46,307 nucleotides of DNA from JBQTJN01 sp052387095 (GTDB lineage Bacteria > Pseudomonadota > Alphaproteobacteria > Micavibrionales > Micavibrionaceae): contig JBQTJN010000043.1 in the NCBI GenBank assembly GCA_052387095.1, forward strand, positions 1 through 46,307. Reading direction: 5' to 3'. This document shows positions 16,716-25,170 of the stretch, piece by piece; position 1 is the first letter of the stretch, and each line of letters starts with the position of its first letter. The translations under genes were made by a program, and so were the position numbers. The notes below the pieces were generated by a model that was not told the origin of the DNA, made no database searches, and saw nothing but the letters and a program-made list of their open reading frames with translations.

Positions 16716-17369
16716 ATGGACATGCAAGCAAACCCCTTCGCTCCCGAGTTCAAGGATTTGCCGGAAAGCCTGCCTGTCTTTCCGTTGCCGGGCGTTTTGC
16801 TGCTCCCGAATGGCCGTCTGCCGCTCAATGTGTTCGAGCCGCGCTATAAAAAAATGGTGGAAAGTGCGCTGGTAGGGAATCGCCTGATCGGCATGATCCA
16901 GTCTCGCGGCGGCGGCGAAAAACCGGATCTGTTCGAAACCGGCTGTGCCGGCAAGATTACAAATTTCGAGGAAACCAATGACGGGCGCTACCTCATCACG
17001 CTGACGGGTATCTGCCGTTTCAAAATCGCGTGGGAACTGGATGTCATTACGCTTTACAGACAAGTGCGCCCCGACTGGAGCGCCTATGAAAAAGATCTTG
17101 AGGCGCATCCCTGCCTGAAAATCGATCGCGAAAAACTCCTGAAGCTTTTGAAAACCTATTTTATATCCAACGAAATGACCTGCGACTGGCAAGCGGTGGA
17201 CGGTGCGCCGGATGCGCGCCTGATCACCTGTCTTGCCATGATCTGCCCGTTCGATGCGCAGGAAAAACAGGCGCTGCTCGAGGCGCCCTGCTGCCAGACC
17301 CGCGCTGAGGCCTTCATGGCCATGCTGGAGATGGAAACGCGCGGTAAATGCGCCGGCCCTTGCCATTAA
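16716..17369 (+). CDS. Lon N-terminal-domain (LonSBD) protein
   Basis: 217 residues with only the substrate-recognition domain of Lon: VFPLPGVLLLPNGRLPLNVFEPRYKKMVESAL, LIGMIQ, CAGKITNFEETNDGRYLITLTGICRFKI. There is no AAA+ ATPase or protease part. Such stand-alone proteins are common in Alphaproteobacteria, usually near the thioredoxin-TPR gene as here. Their role is unproven; substrate binding or adaptor activity is supposed. The C-terminal helical part has a CC pair and ends CAGPCH, an extra Cys/His cluster. Confidence 0.9.
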   Translation: MDMQANPFAPEFKDLPESLPVFPLPGVLLLPNGRLPLNVFEPRYKKMVESALVGNRLIGMIQSRGGGEKPDLFETGCAGKITNFEETNDGRYLITLTGICRFKIAWELDVITLYRQVRPDWSAYEKDLEAHPCLKIDREKLLKLLKTYFISNEMTCDWQAVDGAPDARLITCLAMICPFDAQEKQALLEAPCCQTRAEAFMAMLEMETRGKCAGPCH

Positions 17370-17377
17370 TTCAAGGA

Positions 17378-17445
17378 GTCATCCGGAGCGTTAGCGAAGG
17401 ATCTCGGGGCATATTGCAAAGATCCTTCACTTCGTTCAGGATGAC
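17378..17445. repeat. Palindromic dispersed repeat, GTCATCC family
   Basis: An imperfect inverted repeat from GTCATCC (17378) to GGATGAC (17445) with inner arms GAAGGATCT and AGATCCTTC. It fills the gap between the Lon-domain gene and the Trm112 gene. The same core words recur near 34410 inside another repeat. It probably folds into a long hairpin in RNA. Confidence 0.6.
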
Positions 17446-17451
17446 ATTATT

Positions 17452-17622
17452 ATGACCGATATTGATCCAAAACTTCTTGAAATCCTCGTCTGCCCGCTCA
17501 CCAAATCCCCCCTGCGCTATGACGCCAAGGCGCAGGAACTAATTTCAGACCAGGCGAAGCTCGCCTACCCCATCCGCGACGGCATCCCGATCATGCTGGT
17601 GGATGAGGCGCGGGCGCTTTAA
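17452..17622 (+). CDS. Trm112 family protein
   Basis: 56 residues: DPKLLEILVCPLTKSPLRYD, then LISDQAKLAYPIRDGIPIMLVDEARAL, the standard bacterial Trm112/YcaR pattern. Of the usual zinc cysteines only Cys14 is visible, a common reduction in bacterial forms. Trm112 proteins activate or stabilise methyltransferases. It lies close after a palindromic repeat and converges with the uracil-DNA glycosylase gene (one base between stops). Confidence 0.9.
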   Translation: MTDIDPKLLEILVCPLTKSPLRYDAKAQELISDQAKLAYPIRDGIPIMLVDEARAL

Positions 17623-17623
17623 T

Positions 17624-18259
17624 TTATTTCAATAGCTTTTTGACGGTCTCGAAAACCTCGTGAAACATCGGCTCCGTCAGGCGCCGAGTCTGTGTGTTGT
17701 AACGTGAACAATGATAAGAATTGACCAGCTTGAACGGCCCGACTTTGTGCACTGCACCGGGTTCGAATTTAAAGGCGGAGATTTTATACCCCGTCGCTTT
17801 CAGCACTGCGCTATGTGATACAAGTCCGAGCGATAAAACCACTTTCAGGTTTTTCAATGCCGCCAGCTCCTTTTGCAAAAATTGATTGCAGGTTGAAATT
17901 TCAACCGGCAACGGCTTATTCTCCGGCGGCACGCACCGCACACCATTTGTAATCCGGCAATTATGCAGCTTTAAACTGTCATCTGCGCGCTCTTCATACA
18001 CACCTGACGCAAACCCGAATTTCAAAAGTGTGCCGTATAATAAATCGCCCGCGTAATCTCCGGTGAAGGGGCGGCCTGTGAAGTTCGCTCCCTTGAGCCC
18101 GGGCCCCAGCCCGACCACGAGAAATTCTGTATCCAACCCGCCAAAAGACGGCACCGGCGCATTAAATTTATCGGGGAATTTTATGCGGTTAGCTTCGCGG
18201 AATGCGGCAAGGCGCGGGCAGAGGGGGCAGTCGCGCCCAGGATAAAGAGGATCTTTCAT
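17624..18259 (-). CDS. Family 5 uracil-DNA glycosylase (UDGb type)
   Basis: 211 residues. The Fe-S cysteines are in place: CPLC at 11-14, then Cys in NGVRCVPPENKP and STCNQFL. The nucleotide pocket GLGPGLKGANFTGRPFTGDYAGDLLY corresponds to motif 1 of family 5 enzymes, and HCSRYNTQTRRL is the C-terminal motif (usually H-P-S-x-x-N-x-x-T-x-R-L). It removes uracil and some other deaminated bases from DNA. The Asp present in family 4 motif 1 is absent, as expected for family 5. Monocistronic or read after the NYN gene, with 30 bases between them. Confidence 0.9.
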   Translation of the reverse strand: MKDPLYPGRDCPLCPRLAAFREANRIKFPDKFNAPVPSFGGLDTEFLVVGLGPGLKGANFTGRPFTGDYAGDLLYGTLLKFGFASGVYEERADDSLKLHNCRITNGVRCVPPENKPLPVEISTCNQFLQKELAALKNLKVVLSLGLVSHSAVLKATGYKISAFKFEPGAVHKVGPFKLVNSYHCSRYNTQTRRLTEPMFHEVFETVKKLLK

Positions 18260-18289
18260 CCCCTCATCATCCCCATAGGGCGCACAGCG

Positions 18290-18955
18290 TCAAGACAGTT
18301 TGGACGATCCTGAATATTTAAAAGATGTTTTCGAGGGGAAGCGGTCGTCGTAAATATCGTCTTCCTCTTCTTCTTCCTCGTTGACCGCCACTTTATCAGA
18401 CTGGTCGCGCATGATCTCCGGCGCAAGGATATCAAGATCGAGGAAATGATCAGCCTGGCGGCGCAGATCGTCGGCCACCATCGGCGTTGCGGATTTGATC
18501 GTACTCACCACCGTCACGCGTACGCCCTGCCGCTGCACGGCCTCGATCAGGCGGCGGAAATCGCCGTCGCCGGAAAACAGCATGATGTGATCGACATGCG
18601 GCGCGATTTCCATCATGTCGATGGCCAGCTCGATATCCATATTGCCCTTGGTCCGCTTGCGGCCCTGAAGGTCGGTGAATTCGCGCGCCGGCTTGGTCAC
18701 CATTTTGTAGCCATTATAGTCGAGCCAGTCGACGAGCGGCCGCAGCGGCGAATATTCCTGGTCATCAGCTACGGCCGTGTAATAGAAAGCACGGACAATA
18801 CGCCCGCGCATCGCCGCCCAGTCCAGAAGCAGACGGTAATCAATATCGAATTCCAGCGCCCGCGCCGCGGCATAAAGATTGGCCCCGTCGATAAAAATGG
18901 CCAGTTTTTCAGTACTGTAGAAGGGCGCATCGCCGATTGTCCGGAGTGTTTTCAT
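18290..18955 (-). CDS. NYN-domain (LabA-like) protein, putative RNase
   Basis: 221 residues. The NYN/PIN-like fold shows its acidic residues: Asp in LAIFIDGANLY, Asp in KGNMDIELAIDMM, and Asp pair in MLFSGDGDFRRLIEAVQRQG. The C-terminal tail has an acidic EEEEEDD stretch. LabA/DUF88 proteins are metal-dependent nucleases of RNA metabolism; the target here is unknown. GAGGA precedes the ATG. It is divergent from rpoZ. Confidence 0.9.
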   Translation of the reverse strand: MKTLRTIGDAPFYSTEKLAIFIDGANLYAAARALEFDIDYRLLLDWAAMRGRIVRAFYYTAVADDQEYSPLRPLVDWLDYNGYKMVTKPAREFTDLQGRKRTKGNMDIELAIDMMEIAPHVDHIMLFSGDGDFRRLIEAVQRQGVRVTVVSTIKSATPMVADDLRRQADHFLDLDILAPEIMRDQSDKVAVNEEEEEEDDIYDDRFPSKTSFKYSGSSKLS

Positions 18956-18988
18956 AAAAATCCTCTAATCGGCGCGGGGCCGGATAAA

Positions 18989-19017
18989 ATTAGAAAATAT
19001 TGATATATATTCCGCAA
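18989..19017 (-). promoter_or_regulatory. Candidate promoter of NYN gene
   Basis: Minus strand: -35 TTGCGG (19012-19017), 17-base spacer, -10 TCTAAT (18989-18994), about 30 bases before the gene. Only three to four of six -35 bases match. Confidence 0.35.
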
Positions 19018-19126
19018 CCAACGATTTCAATCATCCCTTTGTTCCGTTTCAGCCCGGAAATGCTTGCGTTCATGAAAAAATATCATTAAGAAGACGGCTG
19101 GATTTCAAATAAAGGAATAACAGAAA

Positions 19127-19522
19127 ATGGCTCGCGTTACCGTTGAAGACTGCATTGAAAAGATCCAGAACCGTTTTGAACTGGTGATGGTGGCCGCCCA
19201 GCGCGCCCGCAAGATCGGCTCCGGCGCGACCCTGACCGTCGACCGCGACCGCGACAAGAACCCGGTAGTATCCCTGCGGGAAATTGCCGGCGAAACCATC
19301 GACCTGCCGGCGCTCAAGGAAGAGCTGGTCCGCAACCATCAGCGCATGGTTGTCTACGAAGAAGACAACGACACGATCGACCTCATGGACGGTGAGCAGG
19401 AATGGGCCACCATTGCCGCTCGCGATGCCGACATGTACGAGGACATCGATGACGAGGAAGAAGAGGCGGGCGCGGAAGAGCCGTCCCTGAAAGACCTCGC
19501 TGGCACACCTGCCGAAGAATAA
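19127..19522 (+). CDS. rpoZ: RNA polymerase omega subunit
   Basis: 131 residues. The omega core is at the N-terminus: MARVTVEDCIEKIQNRFELVMVAAQRARKIGSG, the most conserved segment, which clamps the beta-prime subunit. The C-terminal half ends in a long acidic DDEEEEAG region, a usual alphaproteobacterial extension. Location upstream of the RelA/SpoT homologue is a conserved bacterial arrangement, here interrupted by an orphan gene. Confidence 0.97.
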   Translation: MARVTVEDCIEKIQNRFELVMVAAQRARKIGSGATLTVDRDRDKNPVVSLREIAGETIDLPALKEELVRNHQRMVVYEEDNDTIDLMDGEQEWATIAARDADMYEDIDDEEEEAGAEEPSLKDLAGTPAEE

Positions 19523-19533
19523 AACATCCAAAT

Positions 19534-19587
19534 CAATTATCTAGATAATTGAAGCCAATCATTTTTTGTTTTTCATAAACAAAAAAT
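19534..19587 (+). terminator. Palindrome plus AT-rich hairpin after rpoZ
   Basis: Two structures follow the rpoZ stop. The first is a perfect 18-base palindrome at 19534-19551 centred on TCTAGA. The second is an 11-bp stem, ATTTTTTGTTT (19561-19571) with AAACAAAAAAT (19577-19587) and a 5-base loop. The second resembles a terminator but is AT-rich and lacks a separate U tract, so termination strength is uncertain. Confidence 0.4.
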
Positions 19588-19726
19588 CTAAGCGCGTGGG
19601 ATCTTGGCGCGACATTTGCATGGTAAAAATCTCAAATCTAAACTCGTGCTCGGCGTCAAATTTACACCGGACAACAGGCTTTGAAGAGAAGATTAAATAG
19701 AAAAACCGTGCATGCAGGAGGCATAA

Positions 19727-20218
19727 ATGACATCCATCTCAAGTAAACTTTTCACACCGCACACCATAAATTTTTCAGATACCAAATTAGCGCAAGAATC
19801 GGGGGAGGCCAATAAAAAACACCTTAAAACGAAGGAGGAAAAACTATCCTCTTTCAAGGTTTTGGTAGATCTGGTAGCGTCCCCGTCGCCCGTTCGCAAG
19901 CCGATACAGAGCGATCTGCCGGCAAACCCGCAAACCTCTTCAGACCACGCGCCGGACATACATGATATTCCAAGGTTTGAAGCCGACATACCACGCGAAG
20001 AAAGTGATCATAGTTTACATCACGACGCGCCGGACATAAGTGATAGCCCAAGGTTTGTAGCCGACATACCACGCGAAGAAGGCGATCATAATTTACATCA
20101 TCACGCGCCGGTAGAAGCGCTTAAAGACAGCGAAGCAGACAAAGAAATCCACGAAATACACCACCCTCGCTATCTGGGACCGCCCGTGAAGGACCTCATT
20201 GGGGGGGCAAAAAGATAA
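19727..20218 (+). CDS. Orphan protein with 26-residue tandem repeats
   Basis: 163 residues, not recognised. AGGAGG five bases before the ATG supports it as a real gene. The middle contains two near-identical 26-residue units, APDIxDxPRFxADIPREE followed by xDHxLHHxA, and the start of a third. The repeats are His-, Asp- and Pro-rich and probably disordered. There is no signal peptide or membrane helix. It sits between rpoZ and the RelA/SpoT homologue, where most relatives have no gene. Recent repeat expansion suggests fast evolution. Confidence 0.6.
   Translation: MTSISSKLFTPHTINFSDTKLAQESGEANKKHLKTKEEKLSSFKVLVDLVASPSPVRKPIQSDLPANPQTSSDHAPDIHDIPRFEADIPREESDHSLHHDAPDISDSPRFVADIPREEGDHNLHHHAPVEALKDSEADKEIHEIHHPRYLGPPVKDLIGGAKR
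19948..20103 (+). repeat. Two tandem 78-bp coding repeats
   Basis: Units 19948-20025 and 20026-20103 each begin CGCGCCGGACATA and are in frame (26 codons). A third copy begins at 20104 and stops after about seven bases. Differences are few and mostly single-base. Confidence 0.85.
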
Positions 20219-20400
20219 AGGCTCTCATGGTGTTGAGACGCCACCTTATGTTCTTCCGCACGCTGAGTCCCCCGAGAGCTGATTCAGCAACAAGTTCTGC
20301 CGATCCTGAAAAGTATGTGACGTCTACATAAGGAAATTTTTTCAAGGACTCCGAGGGTATTTATAATAAATTATGCACGCGAGGGCGCTGAAAGGATATA
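20219..20400 (+). other. Upstream region of RelA/SpoT gene, possible structured leader
   Basis: 182 bases without a gene. GCTCTC (20221-20226) can pair with GAGAGC (20274-20279), enclosing a smaller GGTG...CACC hairpin. This could be the terminator of the preceding gene or a leader fold. An AT-rich stretch TATTTATAATAAATTAT near 20359 may contain the promoter, and AAAGGATATA supplies the ribosome site for the ATG at 20401. Confidence 0.3.
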
Positions 20401-22578
20401 ATGAGGCCTATGATCGCGTCCGAACCCCTCGTCCAGCAAATCAGCAGCTTTAATCCCGACCTCAATGTCGAGGTTATTGAAAACGCGGCTGCCTTTGCCA
20501 AGAAAATGCATGAGGGCCAGACCCGCTCCTCTGGCGAGCCTTATTACACCCACCCCCTGGAAGTCGCCAGCATCCTCGCCGAAATGCGTATGGATGAGGG
20601 CGCGATCGTCACCGCCATCCTCCACGACACGCTCGAGGATACGGCCGCGACTTATGAGGAACTCAAGAAAAAATTCGGCAAGGAAGTCGCGGACCTTGTC
20701 AACGGCGTCAGCAAGCTGACCCGCATCGAAAGCCAGACGGTCGAAGGCAAGCAGGCGGAAAATTTCCGCAAACTCCTGCTGGCTATGTCCGAAGATATCC
20801 GCGTCCTCCTCGTCAAGCTGGCCGACCGCCTGCATAATATGCGCACGATTCAAGCGATCGGGAATGTCGAGAAGCGCCGCCGCATCGCGCTTGAGACACT
20901 GGAGATTTACGCGCCCCTCGCCGAGCGCGTCGGTGTGCACAAGATGAAGGAGGAACTGGAAGACCTGGCATTCTCGCAGCTTAATCCCGAAGCGCGCAAA
21001 AGCCTCTCCACGCGCCTTTCATTTCTGCGCAAGGAAGGCACCGATACGGTCAACAGCATTATCAAGGAACTCCAGGCGCTGCTGAAGAAAAACGGTGTCG
21101 AGGGCGAAGTCACCGGCCGCGAGAAAACAAAATATTCCATCTGGAAAAAAATGCAGCGCAAGAACGTGGCGTTCGAGCAGCTCTCCGATATCATGGCCTT
21201 CCGCATTCTCGTGGGCACGATCGAGGATTGCTACATCGCGCTCGGACTCATTCACAGCAAGTACGCCAGCGTCCCCGGCCGCTTCAAGGATTATATTTCA
21301 ACGCCCAAGGCCAACGGCTATCGATCCATTCATACTTCCGTCATCGGCCCCGCCAAGCAGCGCGTCGAGATCCAGATCCGCACCGCCGACATGGACGAGG
21401 AAGCCGATATGGGCGTCGCTGCGCACTGGGCTTACAAGGGCGGCGCGGCGCAATTCCGCGACGCCAAGAAATACCGTTGGCTGCGCGAGCTTCTCGAAAT
21501 TCTCGAGCAGGAGCAAAGGCCCGAGGATTTCTGGGAAAACACCAAGCTCGAACTCTTCCAGGACCAGGTTTACGTCTTCTCGCCGAAAGGCGACCTGATT
21601 GAACTGCCCATGGGCTCTACGCCGGTCGATTTCGCCTATGCCATCCACTCCGATGTCGGCGATAAATGTGTCGGCGCAAAAATCAACGGCCGTATCGCGC
21701 CGCTCAATTCGCGTCTCGCCAACGGTGACCAGGTCGAGGTGATCACATCAAAAACACAGAACCCGTCCCCCACATGGGAGCGCTTCGTCGTTACGGGTAA
21801 AGCGCGTTCACATATCCGCAAATTTATCCGCCTGCAGCAGCGCAAGGAATATGTCACGCTCGGCAAGGCTATGCTGCAGAAAATATTCCGGCAGGAGGAT
21901 TACGAATTCACGGAAAAAGCCGTCACCGGCGTGCTTTCGCATTTCAAAGCCGATGAAAATGACGATATCTACGCGAAAGTAGGCTCCGGCCTTTTGACGA
22001 CGCGCGATGTGTTCAGGATGATTTTCCCGAGCCACAAGGCGGAAATGGTCAAGCGTCCCTCCACGGATATGGACCAGGCGACGATGATACCGCTCGCCGG
22101 CGAACGCGACAATAAAGACAAGCCCATGCCGATCAAGGGCCTCATCCCCGGCATGGCCATGCATTTCGCGCGCTGCTGTCACCCGCTGCCCGGCGACCGC
22201 ATTGTCGGCATCGTCACGACCGGCAAGGGCGTCACCATTCACACGATCGATTGCGAAACATTGGAAACTTTCGCCGATACGCCGGAGCGCTGGCTCGATG
22301 TTTCATGGGGCACGGATAAAAAAGACGGACCCGAGGCGCATGTCGGCCGCCTCATCGTTACCTTCCAGAACGAGGCCGGCGCGCTGGCGACGTTCTCAAC
22401 GGTCATCGCCAAGAGCGGCGGCAATATTCTGAACCTGAAAGTTACAGGCCGCACCACGGATTTCTGGGATCTCACGGTCGATATTTACGTGACGGACAAC
22501 AAGCACCTGAACAATATCATCGCAGCCCTGCGCGCCACGCCGATCATCACGGCTGTTGAGCGCGCGCGCGGGCGTTAA
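20401..22578 (+). CDS. Bifunctional (p)ppGpp synthetase/hydrolase
   Basis: 725 residues, full-length RelA/SpoT homologue (Rsh, often named spoT or relA). Order: HD hydrolase domain (about 25-180) with intact HDTLED, so hydrolysis should work; synthetase domain (about 235-350) with the RFKDYISTPKANGYRSIHTSV segment; TGS domain (about 390-450); helical and zinc-finger-like region with HFARCCHPLPGDRIVG; C-terminal ACT domain (about 645-720). Alphaproteobacteria usually have one such bifunctional enzyme for the stringent response. It lies downstream of rpoZ, the common location. Confidence 0.97.
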   Translation: MRPMIASEPLVQQISSFNPDLNVEVIENAAAFAKKMHEGQTRSSGEPYYTHPLEVASILAEMRMDEGAIVTAILHDTLEDTAATYEELKKKFGKEVADLVNGVSKLTRIESQTVEGKQAENFRKLLLAMSEDIRVLLVKLADRLHNMRTIQAIGNVEKRRRIALETLEIYAPLAERVGVHKMKEELEDLAFSQLNPEARKSLSTRLSFLRKEGTDTVNSIIKELQALLKKNGVEGEVTGREKTKYSIWKKMQRKNVAFEQLSDIMAFRILVGTIEDCYIALGLIHSKYASVPGRFKDYISTPKANGYRSIHTSVIGPAKQRVEIQIRTADMDEEADMGVAAHWAYKGGAAQFRDAKKYRWLRELLEILEQEQRPEDFWENTKLELFQDQVYVFSPKGDLIELPMGSTPVDFAYAIHSDVGDKCVGAKINGRIAPLNSRLANGDQVEVITSKTQNPSPTWERFVVTGKARSHIRKFIRLQQRKEYVTLGKAMLQKIFRQEDYEFTEKAVTGVLSHFKADENDDIYAKVGSGLLTTRDVFRMIFPSHKAEMVKRPSTDMDQATMIPLAGERDNKDKPMPIKGLIPGMAMHFARCCHPLPGDRIVGIVTTGKGVTIHTIDCETLETFADTPERWLDVSWGTDKKDGPEAHVGRLIVTFQNEAGALATFSTVIAKSGGNILNLKVTGRTTDFWDLTVDIYVTDNKHLNNIIAALRATPIITAVERARGR

Positions 22579-22587
22579 ATTTTTTCC

Positions 22588-22698
22588 GTCATTGCGAGGA
22601 GTTGCAAGCGACGAAGCAATCCACTTTTACTTAAATGAAACCCCGGTGAAAGCCGGGGGCCATACGATCTATCCAATAGCCCCCGTTTTAAAAACGGG
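22588..22698. repeat. Dispersed repeat arm plus convergent hairpins
   Basis: GTCATTGCGAGGAG with GACGAAGCAATCCA (22588-22622) is one arm of a dispersed repeat also found near 34365 and 35482. It is followed by two hairpins, CCCCGG/CCGGGG (22641-22658) and CCCGTTTT/AAAACGGG (22682-22698). They lie between convergent genes and may terminate both. Confidence 0.55.
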
Positions 22699-22715
22699 TT
22701 TCATGTATTTTAAAA

Positions 22716-23231
22716 TCAGGCCGGGCACAGCAAAAGTGATTCAAACGGACAGGGCAGTCTCCTGTGTCCGCCCAAGCCATCCAGTTCGATAATACAAAAC
22801 GCTGCAACCACCTCCGCGCCCGCTTTCGCAATAAGGTCCGCCGCTGCCGCCAGCGTACCGCCCGTCGCCAGCAAATCATCGATCAGGGCAATGCGCGCCC
22901 CTTTTGTGATGAGATCGGGCTGAATCTGAATCTCGTCGGACCCATATTCAAGATCATATTTATAGGTCAGCGTCTGTCCGGGCAGCTTGCCCTTCTTGCG
23001 GATCATGCCAAGCGGCAGCCCCATATGCAGCGCCAGCGCGGAAGCCACGAGAAATCCCCGCGCCTCGATCCCCATCAGCCGGTCCGGTTTATAAGGTGCT
23101 ATTTTTTCTGCCAGTTGGGCTATGGCTGCATGCCAAGCTTCCGGCGCGGCAATCAGCGTCGCAATGTCATAAAAATTGATGCCGGCCTTGGGAAAGCCGG
23201 GAACGATCCTGATATAATCCCTGATATTCAT
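22716..23231 (-). CDS. apt: Adenine phosphoribosyltransferase
   Basis: 171 residues. It converts adenine and PRPP to AMP in purine salvage. Signatures: IRIVPGFPKAGINFYDIATLI at the N-terminus, MGIEARGFLVASALAL, IRKKGKLPG, and the PRPP loop IALIDDLLATGGTLAAA. GAGGA precedes the ATG. Length is standard. It is transcribed opposite to both neighbours. Confidence 0.97.
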   Translation of the reverse strand: MNIRDYIRIVPGFPKAGINFYDIATLIAAPEAWHAAIAQLAEKIAPYKPDRLMGIEARGFLVASALALHMGLPLGMIRKKGKLPGQTLTYKYDLEYGSDEIQIQPDLITKGARIALIDDLLATGGTLAAAADLIAKAGAEVVAAFCIIELDGLGGHRRLPCPFESLLLCPA

Positions 23232-23329
23232 TTCATTCCTCTGAAAATAAATGTCTCATCCCCTGTATATCGGGCGCGCCTGATACTATAGATATTAAAG
23301 CCTCTATTCTTAAGTCGAAAGTATCTTTT

Positions 23330-23917
23330 ATGTTTCAGCGTCGCAATAAACTGAATTATTTTCAGCAGGCGCGTGAGCTTGTCTGGCCCTCCATGGGCTG
23401 GCGCCGCGCCCTGTCTTTTACGCGCCACCGGGTTCTGCGGCTCTCGGCCAGCACACAATCGATCGCAAGCGGCCTCGCGCTCGGCACGTCCATCAGTTTT
23501 TCCCCCTTGCTCGGCACGCATTTCCTCCAGGTTGCGCTTCTGGGCTGGTTCATGCGCGCCAATATATTATGCGGTCTAATCGCGACCTTCCTCTGCAACC
23601 CGTGGACGATCCCGTTCATCTGGTGGGCGTCGATCGAATTTGGCGCTTTCCTGTTCAATCTTTTTGATCTGCCCGTTTCCAACACTGTGCCTGCGCATAT
23701 GGACTTTGGAGTTTTCTGGCATATCGTCACATACGAACCGATGCGCATCTTCCTCCCCTGGATGCTGGGGGCTTATACCATCGCGCTGCTATCTTACCCG
23801 TTTACCTACGCAATGTATTACGTACTGATCGATAATGCCAAGAAGGCACGCGCGATCGCACGCATGCACAAGCTGCATCAGAATGCCCGTGAGGTCACGG
23901 AAGGCACGGGGCAATGA
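23330..23917 (+). CDS. DUF2062 inner-membrane protein
   Basis: 195 residues. ALGTSISFSPLLGTHFLQVALLGWFMRANILCGLIATFLCNPWTIPFIWW is the DUF2062 signature, giving two to three hydrophobic helices; another lies near 145-165. The function of the family is unknown. It overlaps acpS by four bases (ATGA), so it is first in the acpS-lepB-rnc-era operon. Many alphaproteobacteria have pdxJ in this place. Confidence 0.9.
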   Translation: MFQRRNKLNYFQQARELVWPSMGWRRALSFTRHRVLRLSASTQSIASGLALGTSISFSPLLGTHFLQVALLGWFMRANILCGLIATFLCNPWTIPFIWWASIEFGAFLFNLFDLPVSNTVPAHMDFGVFWHIVTYEPMRIFLPWMLGAYTIALLSYPFTYAMYYVLIDNAKKARAIARMHKLHQNAREVTEGTGQ

Positions 23918-24315
23918 TCATCGGCATCGGCAGCGACATTATTGACATAGGCCGCATCGAAAAAACGCTTGCGCGTTTCGGGAACCGTTTCGTGCAGCGC
24001 TGCTTTACGCCCGAAGAGCAGGCCCAGGCAAAGTGCCGCGAGGGCGGCGGCACGCACATCGATACCTATGCCAAGCGCTTCGCCGCTAAGGAAGCCTGCG
24101 CCAAGGCTTTGGGAACCGGCTTCAGCCAGGGCGTTTTCATGAAGGATATCGGCGTGGTCAATGAGCCGGGCGGCAGGCCGGGCCTGCATCTGACCGGCGG
24201 CGCTAGAGCGCGCCTTGAATGCCTGACGCCGCCCGAAAAAACCCCGGTCCTGCACCTGACGCTGACCGATGAAAAGTCCCACGCCAGCGCTTTCGTCATC
24301 ATAGAAGCCCTTTAG
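23914..24315 (+). CDS. acpS: Holo-[acyl-carrier-protein] synthase
   Basis: 133 residues. It transfers 4'-phosphopantetheine from CoA to acyl carrier protein. The N-terminal GIGSDIIDIGRIEKTL carries the metal-binding Asp, and YAKRFAAKEACAKALGTG carries the second acidic site and CoA-binding Lys. The C-terminus HLTLTDEKSHASAFVIIEAL is typical. The start overlaps the DUF2062 stop. Confidence 0.97.
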   Translation: MIIGIGSDIIDIGRIEKTLARFGNRFVQRCFTPEEQAQAKCREGGGTHIDTYAKRFAAKEACAKALGTGFSQGVFMKDIGVVNEPGGRPGLHLTGGARARLECLTPPEKTPVLHLTLTDEKSHASAFVIIEAL

Positions 24316-24348
24316 CCTTTATTTAGGCAGGGTTTTCATGCTAAATCC

Positions 24349-25167
24349 ATGGCCATGAACAATAATCAAAACGAAGTAAAAACAGCCGCACCCGGCAAGC
24401 CGCGCGATGTCCCGATGAATGCAAAGGAGGAATTGAATGAATTTTTCCGCACCGCTGTCATCGCTGTTATCCTGGCGCTGCTGATCCGCAGCTTTTTTTA
24501 TGAGCCTTTCAATATCCCGTCCGGTTCGATGAAGCCGACGCTCGAAATCGGGGATTACCTGTTTGTCGAAAAGCCCGCCTACGGCTATAGCCGTTATTCC
24601 TTTCCCTTCGGCCTCGCGCCGATTGAAGGACGGATCTGGGCGGAAGAGCCGCGCCGCGGTGATGTTGTCGTCTTCAAACTTCCCTCCAATACAGGCGTCG
24701 ATTACATCAAGCGCGTGGTTGGTCTGCCCGGTGACCGTATCCGGGTGCGTCATGGCCGCCTTTATATTAATGAAAAGATGGTCGATCGCGAACCGCTGGG
24801 TATGACCGAAGATGATGCCGGCGCGAAAGGCAAAATGCCGACGATGGAATATCTCGAAACCCTGCCCGGCGGCGTTACGCACAGCATCTATGAGGAAAGC
24901 GATTCCGGCCCCCTCGACAACACGGAAACCTATGAAGTGCCGGGGGGGCATTATTTCATGATGGGCGACAATCGCGATAATTCACAGGATAGCCGTGTTG
25001 AATCAATGGTCGGGTTCGTGCCCTTCGAAAATATCATCGGCAAAGCCGATTTCATTTTCTTCTCCACGAATGGTTATGCGGGTCTGTTCGAATTCTGGAA
25101 GTGGCCATGGACCATCCGTTTCGAGCGGTTTTTCAAATCCCTCGAACCTGTGCGCGTGCAGGAGTAG
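24349..25167 (+). CDS. lepB: Signal peptidase I
   Basis: 272 residues. The single N-terminal transmembrane helix (about 32-50, TAVIAVILALLIRSFFY) precedes the catalytic box NIPSGSMKPTLE with Ser60 and the KRVVGLPGDR box with Lys121. Box E, FMMGDNRDNSQDSR, is intact. It cleaves Sec and Tat signal peptides at the periplasmic face. A second ATG two codons in (24355) is an equal start candidate, as neither has a clear SD. It is followed directly by rnc. Confidence 0.97.
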   Translation: MAMNNNQNEVKTAAPGKPRDVPMNAKEELNEFFRTAVIAVILALLIRSFFYEPFNIPSGSMKPTLEIGDYLFVEKPAYGYSRYSFPFGLAPIEGRIWAEEPRRGDVVVFKLPSNTGVDYIKRVVGLPGDRIRVRHGRLYINEKMVDREPLGMTEDDAGAKGKMPTMEYLETLPGGVTHSIYEESDSGPLDNTETYEVPGGHYFMMGDNRDNSQDSRVESMVGFVPFENIIGKADFIFFSTNGYAGLFEFWKWPWTIRFERFFKSLEPVRVQE

Positions 25168-25170
25168 GTG

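Noticed and set aside
19070..19531. Frame opposite rpoZ
   Set aside because: A shadow of the acidic rpoZ codons, with a hydrophobic artefact product.
22641..22698. CRISPR-like short repeats
   Set aside because: Only two unrelated hairpins, with no regular spacing; no cas gene or array anywhere in the window.
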